A stretch of 33,306 nt of DNA from Rikenellaceae bacterium (GCA_015060015.1 SUZG01000018.1:1-33306); one strand, 5' to 3'. Shown: positions 1 to 8,310, counted from the stretch's first letter. Program-made: numbers and translations. The notes: a model not told the origin generated them from the letters alone.

Positions 1-115
1 GCCCGTTACACTTAATGATGTGCGGCAGGCTGAGAAGCCATGACCGCTTTTGACCTTTAAAGATAGTATGTGGGCTTGATTTTTATTGCAACGGGCGTAA
101 AAACGAAAGTTTTTA
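1..115. other. Possible structured RNA or 3' end of an upstream transcript
   Basis: No convincing gene is visible here; one frame stays open from base 2 to a TGA at 41-43 and could be the last codons of a gene outside the window. The sequence can fold into nested stems: GCCCGTT at 1-7 pairs with AACGGGC at 90-96; inside it GCGG (22-25) pairs with CCGC (44-47) around GGCT/AGCC (28-31/36-39) closed by a GAGA tetraloop. Next is a 7-bp hairpin with a GAAA loop (98-115), A-rich on one arm and U-rich on the other, which could end an upstream transcript. The strand is undecided and I do not recognise an RNA family. The left boundary is only the window edge. Confidence 0.25.
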
Positions 116-117
116 TG

Positions 118-125
118 TAAGTTTG
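118..125 (+). promoter_or_regulatory. Candidate -7 promoter box TAAGTTTG
   Basis: This is an exact match to the Bacteroidetes -7 consensus TAnnTTTG. No good TTTG -33 box lies 18-21 bases upstream, so support is limited. If used, transcription would start near 130 and run into the terminator at 249-286, giving an RNA of about 155 bases or a leader for the flavin reductase gene. Confidence 0.3.
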
Positions 126-248
126 TATCATCATAATAGTTGAACGATGTGATTACCCGCTTATTGATGTTGCCGGGCCGGTACAAGCCTTTGCGACGGA
201 GGTTGTGGGAGTTAGATATGATAAAAATAGTAAATTAGGTATTAGGTT

Positions 249-286
249 GGTCGTAACATTTTTCGTGGTGTTGCGACCATTTTTTT
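249..286 (+). terminator. Intrinsic terminator or attenuator upstream of the flavin reductase gene
   Basis: GGTCGTAACA (249-258) pairs with TGTTGCGACC (269-278) over 10 bp with one G-U pair, followed by A and seven T (280-286). It lies 55 bases before the flavin reductase start. It either ends an upstream or small transcript, or conditions expression of that gene. Bases 191-197 (TTGCGAC) could compete for the 5' arm. Confidence 0.6.
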
Positions 287-307
287 CAGAATACCACCGA
301 AAAGTAT

Positions 308-315
308 TATTTTTG
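308..315 (+). promoter_or_regulatory. Candidate -7 box TATTTTTG for the flavin reductase gene
   Basis: This matches TAnnTTTG and sits 26 bases before the ATG at 342, downstream of the terminator at 249-286. It would give a 5' leader of about 20 bases. A -33 box is only weakly present (TTTC near 284-287). It offers a way to transcribe the gene independently of the upstream terminator. Confidence 0.4.
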
Positions 316-341
316 AGAGAAATAAATAAAACAAGAGATAG

Positions 342-941
342 ATGAGTCTTAAAAAAGAGAGCTGGAAGCCGGGCACAATGATATATCCCGTGCCGGCTGT
401 TTTGGTGAGTTGCGGGGCGACGCCCGAGGAGTATAACCTCTTTACCGTGGCCTGGACCGGCACGATATGCAGTGACCCCGCCATGTGCTATATCTCGGTA
501 CGCCCCGAGAGACACTCCTACGAGATAATAAAGCGTACGGGAGAGTTTGTCATCAACCTTACAACCGAGTCACTGGCCCGTGCTACCGACTGGTGTGGCG
601 TGAGGTCGGGCCGCGATTACGATAAGTTCGCCGAGATGGGTCTGACAGCCATTCCTTCGGCGGTAGTTAATGCTCCTGCGGTGGCAGAGTCGCCCGTGTC
701 GATAGAGTGTCGCGTGAAGAGTATCGTGCCGTTAGGTACGCACGATATGTTTATCGCCGAGGTTGTCAATGTGCTGGTTGATGAGGAGTTTATCGATGCC
801 GAGAGTGGCAAGCTCGATATGGAGAAGGCTCGTCCTCTGGCCTATTGTCACGGCGAATATTTCGGACTTGGCAAGGCTCTCGGTCACTTCGGCTGGTCGG
901 TACGTAAGAAGCCGCGTAAAAAGGCAAAGGGTAAGAAGTAG
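342..941 (+). CDS. Flavin reductase family protein (FMN-binding)
   Basis: This 199-residue protein resembles the flavin reductase-like FMN-binding split-barrel family. Members bind FMN and reduce free flavin with NAD(P)H, or serve as small flavoproteins of unknown substrate. Family-like features are the N-terminal 'YPVPAVLVSCG' segment, 'NLFTVAWTGTICSDPAMCYISVRP' type core (residues about 31-54), 'SYEIIKRTGEFVINLT' (59-74) and a late 'YCHGEYFGLG' motif. The C-terminus is a Lys/Arg-rich tail of about 14 residues, unusual but not diagnostic. It appears to be a single-gene unit: a terminator lies on each side. There is no signal peptide, so it should be cytoplasmic. The family call is fairly safe; the physiological substrate cannot be read from the sequence. 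Confidence 0.85.
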   Translation: MSLKKESWKPGTMIYPVPAVLVSCGATPEEYNLFTVAWTGTICSDPAMCYISVRPERHSYEIIKRTGEFVINLTTESLARATDWCGVRSGRDYDKFAEMGLTAIPSAVVNAPAVAESPVSIECRVKSIVPLGTHDMFIAEVVNVLVDEEFIDAESGKLDMEKARPLAYCHGEYFGLGKALGHFGWSVRKKPRKKAKGKK

Positions 942-974
942 GGCCTAAATATATTGCGTATGGTCGCATTGAAG

Positions 975-1004
975 GGTGTCTGTGAATAGCAGGCACCTTT
1001 TTTT
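975..1004 (+). terminator. Intrinsic terminator after the flavin reductase gene
   Basis: GGTGTCTG (975-982) pairs with CAGGCACC (990-997), one G-U pair, loop of 7, followed by seven T (998-1004). It lies 33 bases after the stop codon and separates this gene from the polysaccharide operon. Confidence 0.8.
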
Positions 1005-1050
1005 GTTTCGGGTATGTTTTTTGCATCGTTAGGGGAAACAAAACGGAGAG

Positions 1051-3345
1051 ATGAAGAGAATTATCGTGTTATTGCTCTTCACGGCCTGCCTTACGGATGT
1101 AAAGTCGCAGAGCCGTGAAGGGTTTATTGAGGCTTATCGAAACGGAACACTTTCAGATGTAGAAATCGCAGAACTAAAACGCCAATACGGTCAGCATGAG
1201 GCTGATGTTAATATGTCGCGTAGCAGAGGCGTTTCAAGTGACGAAAAAATCTCGTCAGCAAGGTCGGATGCGGCTGTGACGACAGATGAAAAGGTCTTTG
1301 GGCAGAGTCTGTTCCGCAATAAAGATTTGACCTTTGAGCCCGAAATGAATATCGCTACGCCCGAAGATTATCTTCTGGGTACGGGCGACGAGGTCATTAT
1401 CGATTTGTGGGGAGATACGCAGCTGACACTCCGTGCGGAGCTATCGCCGGAGGGTAGCATCGTGCTGAAAGATGTGGGGCCCGTCACGCTGGCGGGACTA
1501 ACTATAAAACAGGCCAAGCAACGTTTGAGAAGAGCTCTGATGAGCATCTACGAGGGCCTTGCAGATGGATCGGTGAAGATGATGCTGTCGCTGGGAAATA
1601 TTCGCAGTATCAAGGTTGATGTCGTGGGCGAGGTGGCTATGCCCGGAAGTTATACATTGCCTTCTTTAGCAACGCTTTTTCACGCCCTCTATCTTGCAGG
1701 GGGCGTGAATGATATAGGCTCACTGCGTACAATAGCCCTCTATCGCGGTGGCAAGCAGGTGGCCGAGGTCGATATGTATGACTACATAATATCGGGCCGT
1801 AACGATCAGGATGTGGCTCTGCGAGGAGGCGACTTGATAGTTGTGCCGACCTATAATCGTTTGGTGAATGTTGTCGGTGCGGTGAAACGCCCCATGCACT
1901 ATGAGATGCGTCGTGGTGAGACGCTTGCCGATGCCATAGCCTTTGCGGGCGACTTTCTCGGCAAGGCAAACCGCAGTCAGATAAGCGTTGTCCGCCGACA
2001 GGGAGGCAAGCGACAATCTTTTACTGTCTCGGGCGATAGATTGGCAGAGTTTGAGGTTGAGGATGGCGATGAGATTACCATCGATGGCGATATCAATCGT
2101 CATGCCAATCGTGTTGAGGTGCGTGGTGCGGTCTATCGCGACGGCTTCTATGCCATTGATGATAAGATGCAGACCCTGACCCAGCTCTTGCAGCGAGCCG
2201 AGGGGTTGCGTGAAGATGCATTTACGCAGCGAGCCTTGCTCTACCGTGAGGGCGATGATCTAACAACAGAGGTTGTGCCTGTCGATTTGCAGGCTCTGCT
2301 GTCTGGCGAGTGTGAGGATGTGGCGTTGCAGCCAAACGATATTCTGGTAGTATCAACAGTTGATGATATGCAGGAGAGATACACCGTAGGCATATATGGT
2401 GCAGTAAATCGTTCGGGAGATTATCCCTATGCGACAAATATGAGTGTCAAGGATCTGTTGGTTGAGGCGGGAGGTCTGCAAGAGGCCGCTTCGACAGCAA
2501 ATATCACCATCACGCGAAGAATAAAGAGTCCCGACAGCCGAAATGCCCGGGAGCAGCTGTTTGAAATCTTTACAATCGACCTTGACGATGGCGTGTCGGT
2601 TGGTGGCAGCGAGTTTTCGTTGGAGCCGTTCGATCAGGTTTTTGTGCGGCGTTCTCCCGTATATATCACGCAGAGCAGCGTCACGATTGATGGCGAGGTG
2701 GCCTTTGAGGGGCAATATCCACTCTCGCATCGCAATATGCGGTTGTCGGAAGTCGTTGAGGCAGCGGGAGGCCTTACCTCGGGGGCATTCGCCGAGGGAG
2801 CATATCTGTTACGACGGATGACGCCCGAGGAGAGGATACAGAACGATGCCCTGCACAAGCTTATCGATATGCAGCGTGGCGTGGGTGGGCGTGACTCGTT
2901 GAAGATAGTGAGTGTGGCTATGTCGGAGAGTTTTCCCGTAGGGATAAATCTCGCCGAAGCGATGGCTCATCCCGGCTCGGATGCCGATATCGTTCTGCGT
3001 GACGGCGATGTGATATCCATACCCAAGTACAACGGCTCGGTACGGGTTATGGGTACGGTGCTGTATCCTAATTCGGTGACTTACAAGGAGGGTAAGCGAT
3101 TGCGATATTATATAGATGCCGCAGGCGGTTTTGGTAACAGGGCTCGCCGTAAGCGAACGTTTGTGATATATATGAACGGAATGGTCAAATCGGGTCTTTC
3201 GGCAAGAGTTCGCCCGGGGTGTGTCGTTATTGTACCGGCAAAATCGCCCGCACAGCCGCTTCGCTGGGCCGAGATAGCAGGTCTGATATCCACCTCGGCA
3301 ACAACGGCAGCAGTCGTTCTGTCCGCCATAAGTATAGCAAAGTGA
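1051..3345 (+). CDS. Wza-like polysaccharide export protein with about six SLBB domains
   Basis: This 764-residue outer-membrane polysaccharide export protein probably forms the outer-membrane exit channel for a surface polysaccharide. A hydrophobic signal sequence ends near residue 20; 'FTAC' resembles a lipobox but has Phe at -3, so lipidation is uncertain. A Poly_export (Wza N-terminal) domain starts near residue 103 ('GTGDEVIIDLWG'). About six SLBB-type repeats follow, beginning near residues 188, 271, 352, 446, 547 and 664, each with a 'V-x-G-x-V' strand and an 'AGG-hydrophobic' turn. A short hydrophobic helix ends the protein. It is about twice the length of E. coli Wza, the expanded form usual in Bacteroidetes. 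The next gene starts one base after the stop, so the two are co-transcribed. I found no clear promoter. Confidence 0.88.
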   Translation: MKRIIVLLLFTACLTDVKSQSREGFIEAYRNGTLSDVEIAELKRQYGQHEADVNMSRSRGVSSDEKISSARSDAAVTTDEKVFGQSLFRNKDLTFEPEMNIATPEDYLLGTGDEVIIDLWGDTQLTLRAELSPEGSIVLKDVGPVTLAGLTIKQAKQRLRRALMSIYEGLADGSVKMMLSLGNIRSIKVDVVGEVAMPGSYTLPSLATLFHALYLAGGVNDIGSLRTIALYRGGKQVAEVDMYDYIISGRNDQDVALRGGDLIVVPTYNRLVNVVGAVKRPMHYEMRRGETLADAIAFAGDFLGKANRSQISVVRRQGGKRQSFTVSGDRLAEFEVEDGDEITIDGDINRHANRVEVRGAVYRDGFYAIDDKMQTLTQLLQRAEGLREDAFTQRALLYREGDDLTTEVVPVDLQALLSGECEDVALQPNDILVVSTVDDMQERYTVGIYGAVNRSGDYPYATNMSVKDLLVEAGGLQEAASTANITITRRIKSPDSRNAREQLFEIFTIDLDDGVSVGGSEFSLEPFDQVFVRRSPVYITQSSVTIDGEVAFEGQYPLSHRNMRLSEVVEAAGGLTSGAFAEGAYLLRRMTPEERIQNDALHKLIDMQRGVGGRDSLKIVSVAMSESFPVGINLAEAMAHPGSDADIVLRDGDVISIPKYNGSVRVMGTVLYPNSVTYKEGKRLRYYIDAAGGFGNRARRKRTFVIYMNGMVKSGLSARVRPGCVVIVPAKSPAQPLRWAEIAGLISTSATTAAVVLSAISIAK

Positions 3346-3346
3346 T

Positions 3347-4402
3347 ATGAATAAGAGCAGAGAGGAAGAGGAGATTGATTTGTGGCAGTTGCTGCGAGGC
3401 GTGTGGCGGTGTCGTCGGCTGGTACTCTTGTCCGCCGTGCTGTTTACGGTTGTCGGTGTCGCCGTGGCGATGCTTCTGCCCAAGGAGTATAAGGCCTCGT
3501 GCGATATGGTGCCGCAGACTTCGCATCAGTCGGAGCTGAAGCAGATGTCCTCGCTGGCGTCGTTGGTTGGCGTGAACATAGAGGGTATGGACGAGCAGAC
3601 CATATCGCCCTATGTCTATGCCGATATTATGTCGAGTGTGAATTTTCGCAAAGAGCTGCTCTTTACACCTGTGTATGTAGCGGAGGAGGGTGTAGAGATG
3701 ACTTTGCGGGAGTATCTGCTACGCGATTTTGAGGCAAGTGACGAGGAGGCGGTTGCAGGGTCGCTGCCCGCTGGTGTAGAGAGTGTTTCGCATGCCGATT
3801 ATACCTGTTTCAGAGAGCTGGATAACCGCGTAAAGCTTATGCTTGACGATGATAAGGGCCTTCTTACAATCGAGGTACTTATGCCCGAGAGGCTTATGGC
3901 AGCACAGGTGGCACAGGCGGCAATGGAGCAGTTACAACGCTATATCACCCGTTTGAGGATAGAGAAGGTGGAGTCAAATCTCGCCTTTGTGGAGCAACGC
4001 TACGATGAGGCTCGTCGTCGGTTTGAGAGTGTGCAGACCCGGCGTGCCCGTTTTCGCGACTCAAATCGTAATACCACACGCTATGCGGCACAGACCGAGC
4101 TGGAAAAGCTCGATGCGGAGTATGCTCTGGCTGCCGATATTTACAGCGAGCTTGCCATGCAGCGAGAGCTGGCAAAGATAAAAGTTAAGGAGACGATGCC
4201 TGTTCTGACCATAATAAGCCCCGTAGCGGTACCTTTTCGCAAAAATAAGCCTCACCGAATCATAATAATTATTACCTTTGCGGTGATAGGTGTGGCCGTC
4301 GGGTCTTTCTCGGCGTTGGCTATACCCTCTGTCGTGGATGCGACAGGGTGGCGTTCTTTGCTAAAACTATTGCCGGCGGAGAGTGTTCCGGAGGGGAAAT
4401 AA
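3347..4402 (+). CDS. Wzz/chain-length determinant family protein
   Basis: This 351-residue inner-membrane polysaccharide co-polymerase would set polymer length together with the export channel. A first transmembrane helix lies at about residues 25-48 and a second at about 303-327, with a periplasmic, partly coiled-coil region between ('RIEKVESNLAFVEQRYDEARRRFESVQ', about 202-228 region). A Pro-containing segment ('ISPVAVPFRKNKPHR') precedes the second helix, as in the Wzz family. No Wzc-type tyrosine kinase domain is fused and none follows. The ATG lies one base after the wza-like stop, indicating translational coupling. The membrane topology and gene order make the call solid; which polymer it serves is unknown. 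Confidence 0.87.
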   Translation: MNKSREEEEIDLWQLLRGVWRCRRLVLLSAVLFTVVGVAVAMLLPKEYKASCDMVPQTSHQSELKQMSSLASLVGVNIEGMDEQTISPYVYADIMSSVNFRKELLFTPVYVAEEGVEMTLREYLLRDFEASDEEAVAGSLPAGVESVSHADYTCFRELDNRVKLMLDDDKGLLTIEVLMPERLMAAQVAQAAMEQLQRYITRLRIEKVESNLAFVEQRYDEARRRFESVQTRRARFRDSNRNTTRYAAQTELEKLDAEYALAADIYSELAMQRELAKIKVKETMPVLTIISPVAVPFRKNKPHRIIIIITFAVIGVAVGSFSALAIPSVVDATGWRSLLKLLPAESVPEGK

Positions 4403-4413
4403 GCAGGTGTGTT

Positions 4414-5580
4414 ATGGCAAACTATGACCTCATATATTTCGCTTTGCTGCCGTTGCTGGTGGCTATGCTGGTTGTCTCGGTAGTGCATCCCACGCTGGTC
4501 AAGATTGCACGCCGCAAACACATTGTGGATACTCCCAATGCCCGTAAGCTGAACAAAGTGCCGGTCCCGATGCTGGGAGGTGTCGGAGTGTTGTGCGGCA
4601 TACTCTTCGCTATGGGGGTAGTGGGGTGTTATGGCTTTCAGCAGAGTGTCAGCGTGATGGTCGTCATCGCTTTGGTCGTGATGCTCTATACGGGTGTCGG
4701 CGACGATATTCTGGATTTTCGTCCTCGCTGGAAGTTCGCCTTGCAGGCCTTTGTCGTGATGTTGCTTATAGTCCCGATAGGCGTCAGTATCGACGGTCTG
4801 GGTGGCTTGTGGGGGCTATATTACCTGCCACGATGGTTGTCGGTAATCTTGACGCTGGTGGCCGGCGTGGGGATAATAAATGCCATAAATCTCATAGATG
4901 GTGTAGATGGCCTCTGCGGTATGTATGTGATGATGGCGTCGTTGTTCTTTGGCCTAACGTTTCTTGTTGTGGGAGATATGGCCTATGCAGTTGTGGCATT
5001 TGCCACGTTTGGGGCGTTGATACCCTTTGTGCTGCATAATATGTATGGCACGAAGTACAAGATGTTCCTCGGAGATGGCGGCTCGCTGGTGTTGGGTTTC
5101 CTCTCTGCACTGTTCGCTTTGCGGGTGGTACAGATTGGCGAGCAGATGCAAAATGTAGGACTTTATGCCTTTGCCTTTGCGGTGTTGTCGGTGCCTGTGT
5201 GCGACACTTTGCGTGTGATGACAACGCGTATGGCCCACGGCACATCGCCCTTCAAACCCGACAAACGACACCTGCACCATATATTCATCGCGTTGGGTAT
5301 GAGCCATAGTGCCACGGCCTTCGCTATGGTGATGATAGGTGTCATAGTGGTTGCAGCGTGGGCTTTTGTGGGAATGAGTGGAGCCGACGGAGAGGTGCAG
5401 ATATACGCGACATTGGTAATAGCGTTACTCCTTACGTGGGGCGTCTATTATATGTTGGATTACGCCATTAAGCGTGATATGGCCTGGGTAACATCGATGC
5501 GATGTATGCTACGCCGTTATTCGATGCGACGGACCGTTATGGTGAAGCATCTTGTGAAAGTGTTGAATGATAAGACTTAA
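4414..5580 (+). CDS. WecA/MraY-like polyprenyl-phosphate phosphoglycosyl transferase
   Basis: This 388-residue multi-pass membrane enzyme of the glycosyltransferase 4 (MraY/WecA/TagO) family moves a sugar-1-phosphate from a UDP-sugar to undecaprenyl phosphate, starting glycan assembly. Visible motifs are 'GVGDDILDFRPRWKF' (Asp-rich metal site), 'INAINLIDGVDGLCG' (conserved Asn/Asp loop), 'FLGDGGSLVLGF' and the cytoplasmic His motif 'DKRHLHHIF'. These fit WecA-like enzymes better than MraY. I chose ATG 4414 rather than an in-frame ATG at 4348, because the latter overlaps the wzz-like gene by 55 bases and adds 22 non-hydrophobic residues. The gene starts 11 bases after the wzz-like stop, in the same operon. 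The sugar (often GlcNAc-P in relatives) is inferred. Confidence 0.88.
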   Translation: MANYDLIYFALLPLLVAMLVVSVVHPTLVKIARRKHIVDTPNARKLNKVPVPMLGGVGVLCGILFAMGVVGCYGFQQSVSVMVVIALVVMLYTGVGDDILDFRPRWKFALQAFVVMLLIVPIGVSIDGLGGLWGLYYLPRWLSVILTLVAGVGIINAINLIDGVDGLCGMYVMMASLFFGLTFLVVGDMAYAVVAFATFGALIPFVLHNMYGTKYKMFLGDGGSLVLGFLSALFALRVVQIGEQMQNVGLYAFAFAVLSVPVCDTLRVMTTRMAHGTSPFKPDKRHLHHIFIALGMSHSATAFAMVMIGVIVVAAWAFVGMSGADGEVQIYATLVIALLLTWGVYYMLDYAIKRDMAWVTSMRCMLRRYSMRRTVMVKHLVKVLNDKT

Positions 5581-5592
5581 ATTAAGAAGAAT

Positions 5593-6789
5593 ATGCCTAA
5601 GATTTCACAAAGGGCGGAGCTTATGCCCTCATCGCCCATTCGTAAATTGGTGCCACTGGCCGATGCGGCCAAATCGCGTGGCGTGAAGATATATCATTTG
5701 AATATCGGTCAGCCCGACCTGCCTACACCGCAGGAGGGACTTGACGCTTTGAAGAATATCGATTTGAAGGTCTTGGAGTATAGCCCCAGCGACGGTTTCC
5801 TCTCGCTTAGAGAGAAGCTGGTTGGTTATTACGACCAATATCAGATAAAACTCTCGCCCGACGATATCATAATCACTACGGGAGGCTCGGAGGCGGTGTT
5901 GTTTGCCTTTATGTCGTGCCTCAATCCCGGAGATGAGATTATTGTCCCCGAGCCGGCCTATGCCAACTATATGGCTTTTGCTATCTCGGCTGGTGCGGTT
6001 ATCCGTACTGTCCCGGCGACGATTGAAGATGGCTTTGCCCTGCCCAAGATTGAGCAGTTTGAGGCTTTGATTAACGAACGCACGCGAGGAATCCTTATCT
6101 GCAACCCCAACAATCCTACGGGCTACCTCTATACCCGTAAGGAGATGAATCGCATACGCGATTTGGTCAAGAAACACGACCTCTTTCTCTTCTCTGATGA
6201 GGTCTATCGCGAGTTTATCTATACCGGCTCGCCCTATATCTCGGCGTGCCACTTGGAGGGTATCGAGCAGAATGTTGTGTTGATTGACTCGGTGTCGAAG
6301 CGTTATTCGGAGTGCGGAATACGTATCGGAGCACTCATTACGAAGAATCGTGAGGTGCGAAATGCTGTGATGAAACTCTGTCAGGCTCGTTTGAGTCCGC
6401 CACTTATCGGTCAGATTATAGCCGAGGCGTCGATAGATGCCCCGAGAGAGTACTCTATCCACACCTACGAGGAGTATATTGAACGCCGTAACTGTCTGAT
6501 TGACGGACTGAACAAGATTCCCGGTGTATATTCGCCTATACCTATGGGTGCATTCTATACTGTTGCACGTTTGCCTATCGACGATAGTGATAAGTTCTGT
6601 GCGTGGTGTCTGTCGGATTTCGAGTATGAGGGTGAGACCATCATGCTGGCTCCCGCCAAAGGCTTCTATCTGGAAACGGATAGAGGGCAGGATGAGGTGC
6701 GTATAGCCTATGTATTAAACAAGGAGGATTTGCAACGGGCCCTTCTGATTCTCGGCAAGGCATTGGAGGCCTATCCGGGTAGGGTATAA
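5593..6789 (+). CDS. Class I/II PLP-dependent aminotransferase
   Basis: This 398-residue fold-type I aminotransferase resembles aspartate/aromatic aminotransferases. Visible are the N-terminal 'IYHLNIGQPDLPTP', the PLP-phosphate region 'TTGGSEAVLFAF', the 'ICNPNNPTGYLYT' motif, 'LFLFSDEVYREF' (Asp for the pyridine nitrogen) and the PLP lysine in 'DSVSKRYSECGIRIGA'. It starts 12 bases after the phosphoglycosyl transferase gene and so looks like the last gene of the polysaccharide operon. It is not of the DegT/EryC1 sugar-aminotransferase family, so a role in sugar synthesis is not supported. Its link to the polysaccharide genes may be only transcriptional. The substrate is unknown. Confidence 0.85.
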   Translation: MPKISQRAELMPSSPIRKLVPLADAAKSRGVKIYHLNIGQPDLPTPQEGLDALKNIDLKVLEYSPSDGFLSLREKLVGYYDQYQIKLSPDDIIITTGGSEAVLFAFMSCLNPGDEIIVPEPAYANYMAFAISAGAVIRTVPATIEDGFALPKIEQFEALINERTRGILICNPNNPTGYLYTRKEMNRIRDLVKKHDLFLFSDEVYREFIYTGSPYISACHLEGIEQNVVLIDSVSKRYSECGIRIGALITKNREVRNAVMKLCQARLSPPLIGQIIAEASIDAPREYSIHTYEEYIERRNCLIDGLNKIPGVYSPIPMGAFYTVARLPIDDSDKFCAWCLSDFEYEGETIMLAPAKGFYLETDRGQDEVRIAYVLNKEDLQRALLILGKALEAYPGRV

Positions 6790-6800
6790 GCGATAAAGAG

Positions 6801-6828
6801 AAACGACCAGCCTTTCGGCCGGTCGTTT
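6801..6828. terminator. Bidirectional intrinsic terminator between convergent genes
   Basis: AAACGACC (6801-6808) pairs with GGTCGTTT (6821-6828), extended by GCC/GGC across one A-C mismatch, with a TTTC loop and a T run on the + strand. It lies 11 bases after the aminotransferase stop and just before the stop of the convergent transglutaminase gene. Confidence 0.8.
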
Positions 6829-6831
6829 TTG

Positions 6832-8058
6832 TTAATCTTCGTATGGCGATTGCCAGAACCATTTATCGTCACAAACTCGCAAATCGTGCCAGCCGACAGC
6901 ACTCGACTTGGAGTTTATCTTGTCGTATGGCATTAGTGTAATGTAGCGATATGTCTGACCCTCTGTTACGGTCTCGGCATTAAATCTCGCCATCTCCATA
7001 CACTGCAAGTAGTAGAGATTCTTTGCCATATAATAGTCGAGATAATGCTCCTTGGTCTGCTTTGAACGATTGTTCCAATTGGCATTTTCGTTAATCTGCA
7101 ACGGCTTGTCGGTGCGTAGTCGTTCGCGTACCTCGGCGATTGAGAGCATCACGCCATTTTCGTCCATAACATAGGCCTCGAAAGTTGGGTCCACCCACAA
7201 CCATTTGTCGAGAGTGCAGCTATAAACAGTTGTTATGACGTGGCAGTCGCTAACCAAGTCGTGTGGCAGGCACGTTACAAAACGGGCCTTAAAACCCATC
7301 GCCAGATAGACCTCTGTCAGCATTTGTGCCATCATACGGCAATTCACACCGCGATTCTCCTTTTGGCACAGCTCAACCATTGCTATTGTGTTCTTTACTT
7401 CGGGGTTGTTTGATGAGCCGTCGTGTCGCACGATGTCGTGTACCCAATGAAGCAGGTTTTTGATTTTTGAAATTTCATCTCCCGCACCGGCTACGCTATC
7501 CAACTTGAAATGCTCACGCAGACGCACCAAGTCGGGGTTATTGGGTGACATATACTTAAACTTCATACCGTCGGGAATTAAACCGCTGTGATATTGCTTT
7601 GCATCTTTTAGTTTCTGTTTGTAGTCGCCCCACGCAGTCAGGCGTTCCATACAGCTTTTGAAGCGAGCCTCATTGTGTATTGCATCAAGGTCGCTATCGG
7701 CCTTAATATTCGTAAGGTTAATCTCCTCCTTATCAATAACGCGGTCGGTGTAATACTCAAAGGTCTTCAAAGCACCACTCTTATCGCCGGCAAGACTCTT
7801 CCAACACGCCAGATTGTAGTAGAAGTTGCCAGCAAGGTCGGTATCCCACAGATAATCCATACGCACAGAGTCGGGCTGTGCCATGATTATCTTGCGATAC
7901 TTCTCCTGATTTGCTACCAGCTTCTTCCACTTTTTTGCTTCATAGAGCTGGTCGGCCTCTTCGTCAAGACGGTCAAGTTGTTGTTGCCATTCGGGCGTTT
8001 GTGCCCAAACAGCGGTTGTTGCCACAATGGCAAAGAATAAAATAAAAAATCGTTTCAT
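6832..8058 (-). CDS. Secreted transglutaminase-like protein
   Basis: This 408-residue exported protein starts with a clear signal peptide (about 20 residues, ending in 'AVWAQ'). The middle carries a transglutaminase-like/cysteine-peptidase core with the expected triad: Cys in 'NRGVNCRMMAQML', His in 'SDCHVITTVYS' and Asp in 'LWVDPTFEAYV'. The N-terminal third is helical and may be a tetratricopeptide-like region ('DLAGNFYYNLACWKSLAGDKSGALKTF'). Bacterial members of this superfamily include peptidases and envelope enzymes, so the exact reaction is not predictable. It is the last gene of its strand group, after a 270-base structured leader (see 8078-8318). A small effect on cell-envelope proteins or peptidoglycan would fit, but is inference. 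Confidence 0.75.
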   Translation of the reverse strand: MKRFFILFFAIVATTAVWAQTPEWQQQLDRLDEEADQLYEAKKWKKLVANQEKYRKIIMAQPDSVRMDYLWDTDLAGNFYYNLACWKSLAGDKSGALKTFEYYTDRVIDKEEINLTNIKADSDLDAIHNEARFKSCMERLTAWGDYKQKLKDAKQYHSGLIPDGMKFKYMSPNNPDLVRLREHFKLDSVAGAGDEISKIKNLLHWVHDIVRHDGSSNNPEVKNTIAMVELCQKENRGVNCRMMAQMLTEVYLAMGFKARFVTCLPHDLVSDCHVITTVYSCTLDKWLWVDPTFEAYVMDENGVMLSIAEVRERLRTDKPLQINENANWNNRSKQTKEHYLDYYMAKNLYYLQCMEMARFNAETVTEGQTYRYITLMPYDKINSKSSAVGWHDLRVCDDKWFWQSPYED

Positions 8059-8077
8059 AATTTACTTTTATTAAAGG

Positions 8078-8149
8078 TTAATACAACTTTCCAAATAGTC
8101 GGCAAGCTGCACAACCTCCACTACAAAAAGAAGCGCAGACTATCGCCAT
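8078..8149 (-). CDS. Possible Cys-rich 23-residue leader or small ORF
   Basis: An ATG-started 23-codon frame ends 19 bases before the transglutaminase ATG. It contains four Cys with spacing C-x3-C-x3-C-x2-C in residues 5-16, followed by a basic/aromatic tail. The same frame is open without an ATG back to 8296 and carries further Cys, Trp and Tyr residues. No ribosome binding site is evident. It may be a regulatory upstream ORF, a very small protein, a decayed gene, or chance. Confidence 0.25.
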   Translation of the reverse strand: MAIVCASFCSGGCAACRLFGKLY

Positions 8150-8158
8150 ACGCTGTCT

Positions 8159-8231
8159 TGGCTCACCACAAGCCACAATTCTATATGGGAAATCCGCGCC
8201 CTTTATGGCACAATAATCCCAACAAGAATTG
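8159..8231 (-). ncRNA. Predicted structured RNA element in the transglutaminase leader
   Basis: Read on the - strand, three stacked helices are visible: CAATTC/GAATTG (8226-8231/8176-8181), TGGGA/TCCCA (8217-8221/8186-8190) and GTGCC/GGCGC (8207-8211/8196-8200). Directly beside them is a hairpin TGGCT/AGCCA (8171-8175/8159-8163). The third helix contains a U-G pair on the - strand that would be a C-A mismatch on the + strand, which favours - strand RNA. It matches no riboswitch class I can recognise. Confidence 0.4.
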
Positions 8232-8310
8232 ATATAACCCGTTTGCGTTACGAGGTGGTGATTCGACAGCGATTGAGTTATGTATGTAATTAATATCTAT
8301 ATATTTATTG

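Noticed and set aside
2809..3483. A 224-residue - strand frame
   Set aside because: It spans the end of the Wza-like gene and the start of the Wzz-like gene on the opposite strand; no motif recognised.
5629..6462. A 277-residue - strand frame
   Set aside because: It is fully antisense to the conserved aminotransferase gene with complete PLP motifs, and shows no domain of its own.
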